A stretch of DNA of 64,000 nt from the NCBI RefSeq assembly GCF_000425385.1, contig NZ_KE384358.1, positions 131,623 to 195,622 on the forward strand, in the 5' to 3' direction. The notes under the pieces were generated by a model that had not been told where the DNA came from, searched no databases, and worked only from the letters and a program-made list of their open reading frames with translations. Source of the DNA: Pseudoduganella violaceinigra DSM 15887. GTDB taxonomy: Bacteria; Pseudomonadota; Gammaproteobacteria; Burkholderiales; Burkholderiaceae_D. Below are positions 1 through 7,791 of this stretch, piece by piece. The first letter of the stretch is position 1. Each line of letters opens with the position of its first letter. The position numbers and the translations under genes were made by a program.

Positions 1-1
1 C

Positions 2-841
2 CATACGCCGACTGGCGCCTTCAAGGTACGCGGCGGCCTGGTTTATATGCACCAGCTGATGCAGCGCGAGCCGGGGCTGCCCGGAGTGATCGCCGCCACG
101 CGCGGCAACCACGGCCAGGCGGTGGCATACGCCGCCCGGCGCCATGGCGTGCGGGCCGTCATCGTGGTCCCGCACGGTAACAGCGTTGAAAAGAACGCCG
201 CCGTGCGCGCCCTCGGCGGGGAGCTGGTCGAATATGGCGACGATTTCCAGGCCAGCCACGAGTACGCCCAGGCACTGGCGCGGCGCGAAGGCTTGCATAT
301 GGTGCCGTCCTGCCACCCGGACAACGTGGCAGGCGTGGCCAGCTACTGGATGGAGCTATTCCATGCCCAGCCGGCGCTTGCCACGGTGTTCGTACCGATC
401 GGCCAGGGCTCGGGCTTTTGCGCGGCGATTGCGGCGCGCGAGGCGCTCGGCCTGCGCACCCGCGTGATCGGGGTGGTGTCCGGGCATGCCACGGCCTATC
501 TCGATTCCTACCGCAGCGGAGAGCTGCGCGAGGCGCCGTCGACCACCGAACTGGCGGACGGCATGGCTTGCCGCCGGCCACATGCCGGGTCGCTGGAAGT
601 GGTGCAGCGTTATGCGGAGGAGGTGGTTGCCGTCAGCGATGAGGAAGTGGCGCGGGCGATCCGTCTTTATTACCGGGCTACGCATAACCTGGCCGAAGGC
701 GCCGGGGCGGCCGCGCTGGCGGCGGCCTTGCGCCTGAAGCACGATCCGCGCGTGGCGGGCTGCAAGGTGGGCCTGCCGCTGACGGGCGCCAATGTCGATG
801 CGGACAAGGCGATGCGGGTGCTGTCGGAGGTGCTGCCGTGA
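2..841 (+). CDS. Threonine/serine dehydratase-like PLP enzyme (5' truncated by window)
   Basis: Fold-type II PLP enzyme related to threonine/serine dehydratases, which deaminate hydroxy amino acids to 2-oxo acids and ammonia in the cytosol. The frame is open from base 2 and reads PTGAFKVRGG at once; in this family the lysine of the S/GxFKxRG motif carries the PLP. The glycine-rich phosphate-binding loop appears as GQGSG. No C-terminal ACT regulatory domain follows, so this is the short, non-allosteric type. About 40-50 N-terminal residues should lie outside the window. The stop overlaps the GTG start of the next gene (GTGA), suggesting translational coupling. Substrate (threonine, serine or hydroxyectoine-type) cannot be decided from sequence. 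Confidence 0.85.
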   Translation, partial: HTPTGAFKVRGGLVYMHQLMQREPGLPGVIAATRGNHGQAVAYAARRHGVRAVIVVPHGNSVEKNAAVRALGGELVEYGDDFQASHEYAQALARREGLHMVPSCHPDNVAGVASYWMELFHAQPALATVFVPIGQGSGFCAAIAAREALGLRTRVIGVVSGHATAYLDSYRSGELREAPSTTELADGMACRRPHAGSLEVVQRYAEEVVAVSDEEVARAIRLYYRATHNLAEGAGAAALAAALRLKHDPRVAGCKVGLPLTGANVDADKAMRVLSEVLP

Positions 842-1860
842 CGCCGTATTCGCATGATTTTCCGCGGTGGGAGGCGAAGCGCCAAACCGGTAAACCTGGG
901 TCTGACCCGAGGGTCAGACCCGAGCTTGCGGCGGCTGAAGGTGCGGGTCTCACCCTTGGGTCAGACCCTGGTTTACCGGTTTTGGCCGGCGAATCGCAAG
1001 GCATGCTGCTCGGCTTCATCGGCGTCGCCATTTTCAGCCTGACGCTCCCTTTCACGCGCCTGGCGGTGGCCGGCCTCGACCCGCTCTTTGTGGCCATGGG
1101 CCGCGCTGTGGCGGCCGCTGTACTGGCACTGTGCTGGCTACGCTGGAAACGCGCGCCCCTGCCAACGCGCGCCCAGTTGCCAACCCTGCTGGCCGTCACC
1201 ATCGGCTGCGTGCTCGGCTTCCCATTGCTGACATCCATCGCCATGCGCACCCTGCCCGCCTCTCACGGCGCGGTCCTGGTCGGCATCCTGCCGCTGGCCA
1301 CGGCCTTGTTCGCCGCGCTGCGCGGCCATGAGCGCCCCTCGGCCGGCTTCTGGATCATGGCCGCTGCCGGCAGCGCGCTGGTGGTCGGCTTCGCGCTGAA
1401 ACAATCGGGTGGAGGACTGCACGCCGCCGACCTGGCCATTTTCGCCGCCGTGGGCCTGGCCGCCATGGGCTATGCCGAAGGCGGCCGCCTGTCGCAAAGC
1501 ATGGGCGGCGAACAGGTGATCGGCTGGGCCCTGGTGCTGTCCCTGCCGCTGGCCGGGCCGGCCGCTGCCTGGCTGCTGTGGCGCGACTGGGCCGGCATTG
1601 CCGCCGCACCGGCCAGCGCCTGGCTGGGCTTCAGCTACGTCTCCGTGTTCTCCATGTTTATCGGCTTCTTCTTCTGGTATCGCGGTATGGCGCTGGGCGG
1701 CGTGGCGCGGGTCGGCCAGGTCCAGCTGGCCCAGCCCGGATTATCGTTGGCGGCGGCCGCCCTGGTCCTGAACGAAACTTTGCATATTGAGCATATTCTG
1801 TTCACTTTTGCCGTAATTGCCGTCGTCGGCGCAGGAAAACGCATGAAAGTGGCCCGTTGA
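838..1860 (+). CDS. EamA/DMT-family exporter with repeat-derived N-terminal extension
   Basis: Inner-membrane permease of the drug/metabolite transporter superfamily: from about residue 56 it shows roughly ten hydrophobic helices in two EamA halves. GTG at 838 is preceded by GGAGG at 826-830 with a 7-base gap and overlaps the upstream stop, so this start has real support. Residues from about 17 to 50 are encoded by a palindromic repeat (884-982) and are not hydrophobic. An alternative in-frame ATG at 1003 gives 285 aa, the normal family length, but has only a weak AAGG upstream. Substrate unknown; coupling to a dehydratase hints at amino acid or metabolite efflux. Confidence 0.85.
   Translation: MTPYSHDFPRWEAKRQTGKPGSDPRVRPELAAAEGAGLTLGSDPGLPVLAGESQGMLLGFIGVAIFSLTLPFTRLAVAGLDPLFVAMGRAVAAAVLALCWLRWKRAPLPTRAQLPTLLAVTIGCVLGFPLLTSIAMRTLPASHGAVLVGILPLATALFAALRGHERPSAGFWIMAAAGSALVVGFALKQSGGGLHAADLAIFAAVGLAAMGYAEGGRLSQSMGGEQVIGWALVLSLPLAGPAAAWLLWRDWAGIAAAPASAWLGFSYVSVFSMFIGFFFWYRGMALGGVARVGQVQLAQPGLSLAAAALVLNETLHIEHILFTFAVIAVVGAGKRMKVAR
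884..982. repeat. Palindromic repeat, ACCGGTAAACC / GGGTCAGACC family, copy in EamA gene
   Basis: Imperfect inverted repeat bounded by ACCGGTAAACC at 886-896 and GGTTTACCGGT ending at 980, with GGGTCTGACCC and GGGTCAGACCC cores inside. It resembles the elements at 44017-44114 and 58532-58592 and shares the GGGTCAG core with 24288-24353. This copy lies in frame in the EamA gene with no stop codon. Confidence 0.8.
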
Positions 1861-1928
1861 CCGTGACGAATTCGGCAAGCCGCAGAGTACAATAGCGTTT
1901 TCACGGCACCCCTTTTCCTGGAAATTAC

Positions 1929-2393
1929 ATGTCTGTCTACGAAAAACTGAAGTCGCTCGATATCACCCTGGCCGCGCCGGCCGCCCCGGTCGCCGCCTAT
2001 GTGATGCATGTACAAACCGGCAACCTGGTATTCCTGTCCGGCCACATCGCAAAGAAGGCCGATGGCACCCCTTGGGTTGGCCAGCTGGGTAAGAATATCT
2101 CGACCGAAGAAGGCCAGCAGGCAGCACGCTCCATCGCCATCACCATGCTGGGCACCCTGCAGGAAGCCTGCGGCGGCGACCTGACCCGCGTCAAGCGCAT
2201 CGTCAAGGTCATGAGCCTGGTGAATTCCACTCCCGACTACACCGAACAGCACCTGGTCACCAACGGCTGCTCCGAGCTGCTGGGCGAGGTGTTCGGCGAC
2301 GCCGGCAAGCATGCGCGCTCCGCGTTCGGCGTGGCGCAGATCCCGCTTGGCTCCTGCGTGGAAATTGAACTGATCGCTGAAATCGCCGCTTAA
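1929..2393 (+). CDS. RidA (YjgF/YER057c/UK114) family protein
   Basis: A 154-residue RidA-family protein. Founding members are trimeric cytosolic deaminases that hydrolyse reactive 2-aminoacrylate and related imines made by PLP enzymes. The motif VFLSGHI and the C-terminal stretch with SAFGVAQIPLGSCVEIE match the family core. The paralogue has the slightly longer form (150-155 aa) and lacks the canonical active-site arginine context (R in R..V.V..LP) at the usual place, so it may be a RidA-like subgroup without proven imine deaminase activity. It sits 28 bases before an aminotransferase gene and after a PLP dehydratase, a sensible context for imine control. Confidence 0.88.
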   Translation: MSVYEKLKSLDITLAAPAAPVAAYVMHVQTGNLVFLSGHIAKKADGTPWVGQLGKNISTEEGQQAARSIAITMLGTLQEACGGDLTRVKRIVKVMSLVNSTPDYTEQHLVTNGCSELLGEVFGDAGKHARSAFGVAQIPLGSCVEIELIAEIAA

Positions 2394-2421
2394 TCCCGCC
2401 TCACCGCTTGAGAATTGAAAA

Positions 2422-3615
2422 ATGAAAATCGAGACCCCAAACCCGTTGCAGTGGAATTTCTCCAAGCGTGCCAAAGGCATGCAGGCTTCCTTCATCCGTG
2501 AGATCCTGAAGGTCACCCAGCAGCCTGAAATCACCTCCTTCGCCGGCGGCCTGCCATCGCCAGCCACCTTCCCGGTGGAGATCATGCAGGCAGCGTTCGA
2601 CAAGGTGCTGTCGACCCACGGCAAAGTCGCCCTGCAATACGGCCCGACCGACGGCTATATGCCGCTGCGCCAGTGGATCGCCGATTCGCTGTCCCATAAC
2701 GGCGCCAAGATCTCGCCGGAACAGGTGCTGATGGTGTCGGGCTCGCAGCAGGCGCTGGACCTGATCGGCAAGGTGCTGATCGACGAAGGCAGCAAGGTGC
2801 TGGTCGAAACCCCGTCCTACCTGGGCGCGCTGCAAGCGTTCTCGGTGTACCGTCCGGAATTCCATTCGGTGCCATCGGACGAACACGGCCTGATTCCATC
2901 GTCGCTGGACGCCATCGCCGAAGGTGCGCGCCTGCTGTACGCGCTGCCGAACTTCCAGAACCCGACCGGCCGCTCGCTGTCCGTGCAGCGCCGCCAGGAG
3001 CTGGTCGAGACCTGCGCCCGCCTGAACCTGCCGCTGATCGAAGACGATCCATACGGCGCGCTGTCGTATACCGGCCAGCCAAGCCCGAAGATGATCGCCA
3101 TGAATCCGGAAGGCGTGATCTACATGGGTTCCTTCTCCAAGGTGCTGACCCCCGGCATCCGCTTGGGCTACGTGGTGGCGCCGCTGCCGATGGTGCGCCG
3201 CCTGGAGCTGGCCAAACAGGCCGCCGACCTGCACACCGCGCAGCTGACCCAGATGGTGGTGCACGAAGTGGTGAAGGACGGCTTCCTGGACCAGCACATC
3301 CCGACCATCCGCGAACTGTACGGCAACCAGTGCAAGGCCATGCTGGACGCCATGGACCAGCACTTCCCGAAAGAAGCCACCTGGACCAAGCCGGACGGCG
3401 GCATGTTCATCTGGGTCGAGCTGCCAGCGCACATCAACGCCATGGAACTGCTGGACGAAGCGATCAAGAACAAGATTGCCTTCGTGCCGGGCGCGCCGTT
3501 CTACGCCAACGAACCGGCCACCAACACCCTGCGCCTGTCCTTCGTGACCGTGCCGCCGGAGCGTATCCACGCCGGCATCGAAGTGCTGGGCAAGCTGATC
3601 AAAGCACGCATGTAA
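2422..3615 (+). CDS. PLP-dependent aminotransferase, class I/II (LysN/2-aminoadipate type)
   Basis: Fold-type I aminotransferase of 397 aa. SFSKVLTPGIRLGY holds the Schiff-base lysine at about residue 240, and NPTGR and EDDPYG are standard cofactor-site motifs. The N-terminus (FAGGLPSPATFP) is characteristic of the 2-aminoadipate/aromatic aminotransferase subgroup related to the catalytic half of MocR regulators, but there is no DNA-binding domain here. Probably uses 2-oxoglutarate as acceptor; the amino donor is uncertain. RidA gene lies directly upstream on the same strand and may be co-transcribed. A clear intrinsic terminator follows. Confidence 0.9.
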   Translation: MKIETPNPLQWNFSKRAKGMQASFIREILKVTQQPEITSFAGGLPSPATFPVEIMQAAFDKVLSTHGKVALQYGPTDGYMPLRQWIADSLSHNGAKISPEQVLMVSGSQQALDLIGKVLIDEGSKVLVETPSYLGALQAFSVYRPEFHSVPSDEHGLIPSSLDAIAEGARLLYALPNFQNPTGRSLSVQRRQELVETCARLNLPLIEDDPYGALSYTGQPSPKMIAMNPEGVIYMGSFSKVLTPGIRLGYVVAPLPMVRRLELAKQAADLHTAQLTQMVVHEVVKDGFLDQHIPTIRELYGNQCKAMLDAMDQHFPKEATWTKPDGGMFIWVELPAHINAMELLDEAIKNKIAFVPGAPFYANEPATNTLRLSFVTVPPERIHAGIEVLGKLIKARM

Positions 3616-3633
3616 GCCTGGCTTGCTGAATCG

Positions 3634-3671
3634 AACGGGGCATGTCCTATGCAGGGCATGCCCCGTTTTTC
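3634..3671 (+). terminator. Rho-independent terminator after the aminotransferase gene
   Basis: Perfect 11-bp stem AACGGGGCATG (3634-3644) with CATGCCCCGTT (3657-3667), followed by a T run. It ends the ridA-aminotransferase unit and lies just before the lipase ribosome-binding site. Confidence 0.85.
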
Positions 3672-3684
3672 ATGGAGAAGGACA

Positions 3685-4941
3685 ATGAAAACCATAGCGC
3701 GGCTCCTCCTCGCCGCATGCCTGGCGGCCGCCGGCGGCGCGCAAGCGGCCAGCAAGCCGCCGCTGGTACTGGTGCACGGCTTCCTCGGCTTCGACCGCAG
3801 CACCATGGGCGGCAGCTTCCTGTACTGGGGCGGTTTTAACGATATCGCGCAGTACATCCGAGCTGGCAGCGGCCGGGACGTCTTCACGGCTGGCGTGGGT
3901 CCCGTCAGTTCCAACTGGGACCGCGCGATCGAGCTGTATTACCAGATCAAGGGCGGCTGCGCCGACTATGGCGAGCGCCACGCGGCTCAGCACGCGGGCG
4001 CCGGGCATATTCAGAAGCCGCTTGGAAAATGCTGGGCGGCCGACCCCACCAACAATCCGAACAACTACCCGCTCGCCCTGTATCCGCAGTGGGATGCCAA
4101 CCACCCTATCCACCTGCTCGGGCATAGCCAGGGCGGGCAAACCATCCGCACCTTGATCCAGATGCTGGACCAGGGCACCGTGGGTCAGGCCGGGGCCAGC
4201 CACTGGGTTATCAGCGCGACGTCCATCGCAACGCCGCACAATGGCACCACCCTGCGCGACGTGGTGGTTGGCTGGCTGCCCGACACGTCGACCCTGGCCG
4301 GCCTGGCCGTGCAGGCCACCGGCGCAGGCGGGTCGGGCGGCAGCGGCTTCAAGTTCCGCCTCGAGCAGTACGGCATGGCCGCCAGCACCGCCGAATCGTT
4401 CAAGGAATTTTTCGATCGCACCCGCAGCCATCCGTTCTGGAACCTGGCCAACCACGACTCCGCGCAATGGGACCTGACCCCGGATGGCGCCAGGGAATTG
4501 AATAGCTGGGTGAAAACCTCGCCCAGCGTCTACTATTTTTCCGTCAGCGCGCAAGCGACCGAGTCGCTCACCCTGTTCGGCAAGGAATTCCAGTACCCGC
4601 GCGCCGACATGTCCCTGATCCTGAAGAACACCGCCGGCGAATGGGTGGTGCCTTCCTTCGGGCAGCGCGGCATGGGCTCCTTCCAGCAAACCGCAGCGGG
4701 CCGCGTGCCCACCGACGAACGCTGGTTCCCCAACGACGGCGTGGTCAACACGATCAGCATGGCTGGCCCCGAAGGCAGCAGGATCCAGGCGCTGGACGGC
4801 AAGCCGGCCAAGGGCGTCTGGAATCACCTGGAGCTCATGAAGGGCGCCGATCACTTCGACGTGATCGGCTGGGACGGCAAGCCATCCGCCTCCCTGAAGA
4901 TGTACGACAGGCTGATGGCGATCCTGGCCGGGCTGGACTAG
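3685..4941 (+). CDS. Secreted triacylglycerol lipase, zinc-type (Geobacillus L1/BTL2-like), copy 1
   Basis: Alpha/beta-hydrolase lipase of 418 aa. The start at 3685 has GGAGAAGGA just upstream and begins a Sec signal peptide (MKTIARLLLAACLAAAGGAQA), so the longer frame from 3649 is rejected. Oxyanion loop HGFLGF near residue 31; nucleophile Ser148 in GHSQGG; Asp351 in NDGVVNT and His390 in DHFDVIG match the L1/BTL2 triad. SNWDR (Asp79), RH (His99), a following His and QWDL match the structural zinc site of that family. Expected to hydrolyse ester lipids outside the inner membrane. A paralogue follows immediately, so the pair arose by tandem duplication. The family does not normally require a Lif foldase. 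Confidence 0.9.
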   Translation: MKTIARLLLAACLAAAGGAQAASKPPLVLVHGFLGFDRSTMGGSFLYWGGFNDIAQYIRAGSGRDVFTAGVGPVSSNWDRAIELYYQIKGGCADYGERHAAQHAGAGHIQKPLGKCWAADPTNNPNNYPLALYPQWDANHPIHLLGHSQGGQTIRTLIQMLDQGTVGQAGASHWVISATSIATPHNGTTLRDVVVGWLPDTSTLAGLAVQATGAGGSGGSGFKFRLEQYGMAASTAESFKEFFDRTRSHPFWNLANHDSAQWDLTPDGARELNSWVKTSPSVYYFSVSAQATESLTLFGKEFQYPRADMSLILKNTAGEWVVPSFGQRGMGSFQQTAAGRVPTDERWFPNDGVVNTISMAGPEGSRIQALDGKPAKGVWNHLELMKGADHFDVIGWDGKPSASLKMYDRLMAILAGLD

Positions 4942-4983
4942 CGGGGCCGGATGGCTCGCCGTGCATGGCGATTGGCTCCGCAG

Positions 4984-5006
4984 GCACGGTTGTCCCGCAA
5001 CCGTGC
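4984..5006 (+). other. Stem-loop between the two lipase genes
   Basis: Perfect 9-bp stem GCACGGTTG / CAACCGTGC with a 5-base loop and no T run. It could be an mRNA-stabilising or attenuating structure rather than a full terminator. Confidence 0.5.
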
Positions 5007-5059
5007 GCACGCGCACCGTGGTGAAATGAATCACACTAAAAAACCACGGGAGACACCGC

Positions 5060-6352
5060 ATGAAAGTGCTATCCAAACTCGCGCTGGCCGCCTGCCTGGC
5101 CGCCTCCTCCGCCCATGCCGCGAACAACGATCCGGTCGTGCTGGTGCACGGCTTCCTCGGCTTCGGGCCTGACACCTTCGCCGCCACAGGATTCAAATAC
5201 TGGGGCGGCTTCAACGACATCGCCGCGCATATCCGTGCGACCCAGCGCCCGGTATTCACCGCCGGCGTCGGGCCGGTCAGCTCGAACTGGGACCGCGCGG
5301 TCGAACTGTATTACCAGATCAAGGGCGGCTGCGCCGACTATGGCGCACGCCATACGGCCGACAATGCGGCCGCCGGCCATCTCCAGAAGCCATCCGGCAA
5401 ATGCTGGGCCGCCGATCCCAACAACAACCCGAATAGCTATCCGCTGGCGCTCTACCCGCAATGGGACGCCCAGCATCCAGTGCATTTCGTCTCGCACAGC
5501 CAGGGCGGGCAAACCATCCGCACCCTGGTCCAGCTGTTGGAAAACGGCGCCCCGAACGGCGCCGGCAGCGAAGGCGGCGGCGAGTTGTATGCGGGCGGCA
5601 AAACGGGCTGGGTCAAGAGCGCCACCTCCATCTCCTCGCCCCACAACGGCACCACGCTGCGCGACGTGGTCATCGATTTTGTGCCGAAAGTCTCAGAGCT
5701 GGCTGGCAGCATCGTTCAGCTGGCGGGGCTGGGCGGATCGGGCGGCAGCGGCTACAAATTCCGCCTCGAACAATACGGACTGGCGCAGGGCCCCGCCGAA
5801 TCGATCGGCGACTTCATCGGCCGCACGCGCGGTGCGCCGTTCTGGCAGCTGTCCAACCACGACGCCGCGCAGTGGGACCTGGCGCCCGACGGCGCCGCGC
5901 AATTGAACGCCTGGGTCAAGACGTCGCCCAATGTCTATTACTTCTCCATCGGTTCGCGCGCCACCGAGCAAGGCAGCTGGTGCTGCAACAACACGGACCG
6001 CGTCATCGCCCCGTTCCAGAACAGCGACTACCAGTACGCCCGCAACGACATGATCTTCTTCCTGAAGAACACCGCCGGCGAATGGGTGGTGCCGTCCATC
6101 CTGCAGCGCGGCATGGGCTCCTACCGCGGGCCGGAATGGTATGCCAACGACGGCGTGGTGAATACCAGCTCGATGCGCGGGCCATCCGGCCAGGCGCAGC
6201 GCAACTTCGACGGCAGGCCGGTCAAAGGCAGCTGGAACTATATCGGCTACTACGACCAATACGACCACTTCGACGTGATCGGCTGGGATTCGCCGACATG
6301 GGCGGTCTACCCGATCTACGACAACCTTCTCGGCATCATCGGAGGGCTGTAA
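5060..6352 (+). CDS. Secreted triacylglycerol lipase, zinc-type, copy 2
   Basis: Paralogue of the preceding lipase (430 aa) with the same order of motifs: signal peptide ending SSAHA, HGFLGF, SNWDR, SHSQGG nucleophile (Ser147), QWDL, NDGVVNT, and DHFDVIG. Differences: GHSQGG is SHSQGG, a His in the zinc-loop region of copy 1 (His103) is Asn here, a glycine-rich insert follows ENGAPNG near residue 165, and an extra loop with vicinal cysteines (WCCNN) is present. GGGAGA lies 7 bases before the ATG. It is probably co-expressed with copy 1 and with the small downstream gene, which starts 2 bases after its stop codon. The changes suggest specialised substrate range. Confidence 0.9.
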   Translation: MKVLSKLALAACLAASSAHAANNDPVVLVHGFLGFGPDTFAATGFKYWGGFNDIAAHIRATQRPVFTAGVGPVSSNWDRAVELYYQIKGGCADYGARHTADNAAAGHLQKPSGKCWAADPNNNPNSYPLALYPQWDAQHPVHFVSHSQGGQTIRTLVQLLENGAPNGAGSEGGGELYAGGKTGWVKSATSISSPHNGTTLRDVVIDFVPKVSELAGSIVQLAGLGGSGGSGYKFRLEQYGLAQGPAESIGDFIGRTRGAPFWQLSNHDAAQWDLAPDGAAQLNAWVKTSPNVYYFSIGSRATEQGSWCCNNTDRVIAPFQNSDYQYARNDMIFFLKNTAGEWVVPSILQRGMGSYRGPEWYANDGVVNTSSMRGPSGQAQRNFDGRPVKGSWNYIGYYDQYDHFDVIGWDSPTWAVYPIYDNLLGIIGGL

Positions 6353-6354
6353 GC

Positions 6355-6810
6355 GTGCGCACCACACTGGCCCTTGCCTCGCTCGGCCTGGCGGCGGCGC
6401 TATGGCGCTCCGGCGCGGGGATAGCGCCGCCCGCGCCCGCACCAGCGGCATCCAGGGCAACCGGCGCCAACGCACCCATGCCCCGGGAGCAGGCAACGCC
6501 GCCCGCTGCGGCACCTCCCGCTGCCAGCGCCGCAGTCGGCATTGCCAGCGTCGAAGCCCGCGTGCACGATGCGCGCCGGCAGGGTAAAGGCGAACAGGAG
6601 GTCCATCGCCTGCGCGCGGCAAGCCTGACGGCGCAGCAAATGGAAGCGTTGGCTCGGATGGAGGCGGCCGAAGCAGACTGGCGCCGGCGGGTGGCTGCCT
6701 TGCAGGCGGCCTGCGCCGGCAACGCGGACTGCGGCCAGGCGCGCGCCGCTTTCACGCAGGAGGAGCTGGCGCGTGTGGCGGCCTACTCCGCGCCGACGCT
6801 GCGGCAATAA
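6355..6810 (+). CDS. Small lipase-chaperone-like (Lif C-terminal-like) protein
   Basis: GTG start at 6355, directly after the lipase 2 stop, gives 151 aa. The first 20 residues are hydrophobic (TTLALASLGLAAALW), as in the membrane anchor of lipase foldases, followed by an Ala/Pro-rich linker and a helical tail. The tail pattern (LTAQQMEALARMEAAEADW, then FTQEELARVAAY) resembles the C-terminal helices of Lif/LipB steric chaperones. The RxxxFDY/F motif and the N-terminal mini-domain of true foldases are absent, and true Lif proteins are about 300 aa or longer. It could be a remnant, a minimal foldase, or an unrelated helical protein. Position directly behind two lipases supports a link. Confidence 0.5.
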   Translation: MRTTLALASLGLAAALWRSGAGIAPPAPAPAASRATGANAPMPREQATPPAAAPPAASAAVGIASVEARVHDARRQGKGEQEVHRLRAASLTAQQMEALARMEAAEADWRRRVAALQAACAGNADCGQARAAFTQEELARVAAYSAPTLRQ

Positions 6811-6814
6811 GCCC

Positions 6815-6922
6815 TAAGAGGCCGTCTCAAAATGGCCATGGCGTTGTTGCAGCTCCTTGCCGTGCAGGCGCACTGCCTTCGTCGCTGCGCCTAGCCACGC
6901 CCATTTTGAAACAGCCTCTAAG
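6815..6922. repeat. About 106-bp element with terminal inverted repeats, copy 1
   Basis: Ends TAAGAGGCCGTCTCAAAATG (from 6815) and its near reverse complement ending at 6922 form 20-bp terminal inverted repeats. The interior includes CTTGCCGTGCAGGCGCACTG and GCGCCTAGCCACGC. Further copies lie at 29938-30044 and 56108-56213. The right end supplies the TAG stop of the minus-strand gene that ends at 6918. Non-coding; MITE-like or REP/BIME-like. Confidence 0.88.
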
Positions 6923-7727
6923 GCGCCGGCACCAGCATCTTGCCCGCCTCATCCTGCTCGGCATAACGGGCAATGAGGCGCAGCAGCGTGCCGTCGGCGC
7001 GCATCTCCTTCAGCAAGCCGCCCCAGCGCCGCGCCGCCTCGGGGCTGAACAGCTTTTTACCCATCATCATGCTGGCGGCGCCATGCGGCCTGGGCGCGCT
7101 CCAGTCCTCGACGCGCACGTCCCCGGCCGCGATTTCATCCTTCAGATAACTGGCATACACCAGCTTGGGCGCCAGCAGCGCCTGGAAGCGCCCCGCCTTG
7201 AACATGGCGTACAGGCGTTCGCCATCGTCGACATCCTCGACGCGGCCAATATTGCGCAGCTGGGTCACGAACTCCTCGTACGCCGGTCCCGCCGCATACG
7301 CGCGCCCATAGCCAAGGCGCAGGCCGGGGTCGGCAATGAACTCGGCCAGGGAGTGCACGTTGGCGCCGGCATCCTTGCGCAGGACGACCATATTCTTCAC
7401 CCACATATAAGGTTCGGCCCAGGCGAAGACCAGGCGTTCGGGCGTGACCGCGGCGGAAAAGGTCATATCGACCGAACCGCTTTGCAGGCCGGCCCAGATC
7501 AAGCGCCGCTGCATGACCTTATAGGTGAAATTGCAGCCGCTGCGCTTGCGCAGCTCCTCCGCCAGATCCTTGTCCAGGCCCGCGCCAGCGTGATAGAAGT
7601 TGCCGAATTCGTAGAGGCCCACCACGATGGGACGGGCCGGACAGGCTGGCGCCGGGATCTTTTCCGCATACGCCGGCAGGCAAGAACCTGCCAGCAGAAA
7701 TGCCACGCTGCGCCAGAAGCTCCGCAT
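6918..7727 (-). CDS. Periplasmic solute-binding protein, family 3 (amino-acid-type)
   Basis: 269 aa with a signal peptide (MRSFWRSVAFLLAGSCLPAYA) and a bacterial extracellular solute-binding family 3 fold: VVGLYEFGNFYH opens the first lobe, LAEELRKRSGCNFTY and GSVDMTFSAAVTPER follow as in polar amino acid binding proteins. No permease or ATPase is adjacent, so it is an orphan binding protein; many such proteins in this order of bacteria have unknown ligands. The stop codon lies inside the terminal inverted repeat of the 106-bp element, so the annotated C-terminus (LVPAP) was probably set by that element. Confidence 0.82.
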   Translation of the reverse strand: MRSFWRSVAFLLAGSCLPAYAEKIPAPACPARPIVVGLYEFGNFYHAGAGLDKDLAEELRKRSGCNFTYKVMQRRLIWAGLQSGSVDMTFSAAVTPERLVFAWAEPYMWVKNMVVLRKDAGANVHSLAEFIADPGLRLGYGRAYAAGPAYEEFVTQLRNIGRVEDVDDGERLYAMFKAGRFQALLAPKLVYASYLKDEIAAGDVRVEDWSAPRPHGAASMMMGKKLFSPEAARRWGGLLKEMRADGTLLRLIARYAEQDEAGKMLVPAP

Positions 7728-7791
7728 GCCGCCCTCCCCATGTCGCCAATCGCTGCTTTCGATTATGACACGGGGCAGCGGATGCGCCCAT

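Noticed and set aside
4984-5006. Stem-loop between lipase genes as an intrinsic terminator
   Set aside because: No T run follows the stem; kept only as a structured element.
5461-6810. 449-codon frame starting inside lipase 2 and ending with the small Lif-like gene
   Set aside because: Only the last 151 codons are real; the first part is an out-of-frame reading of the lipase.
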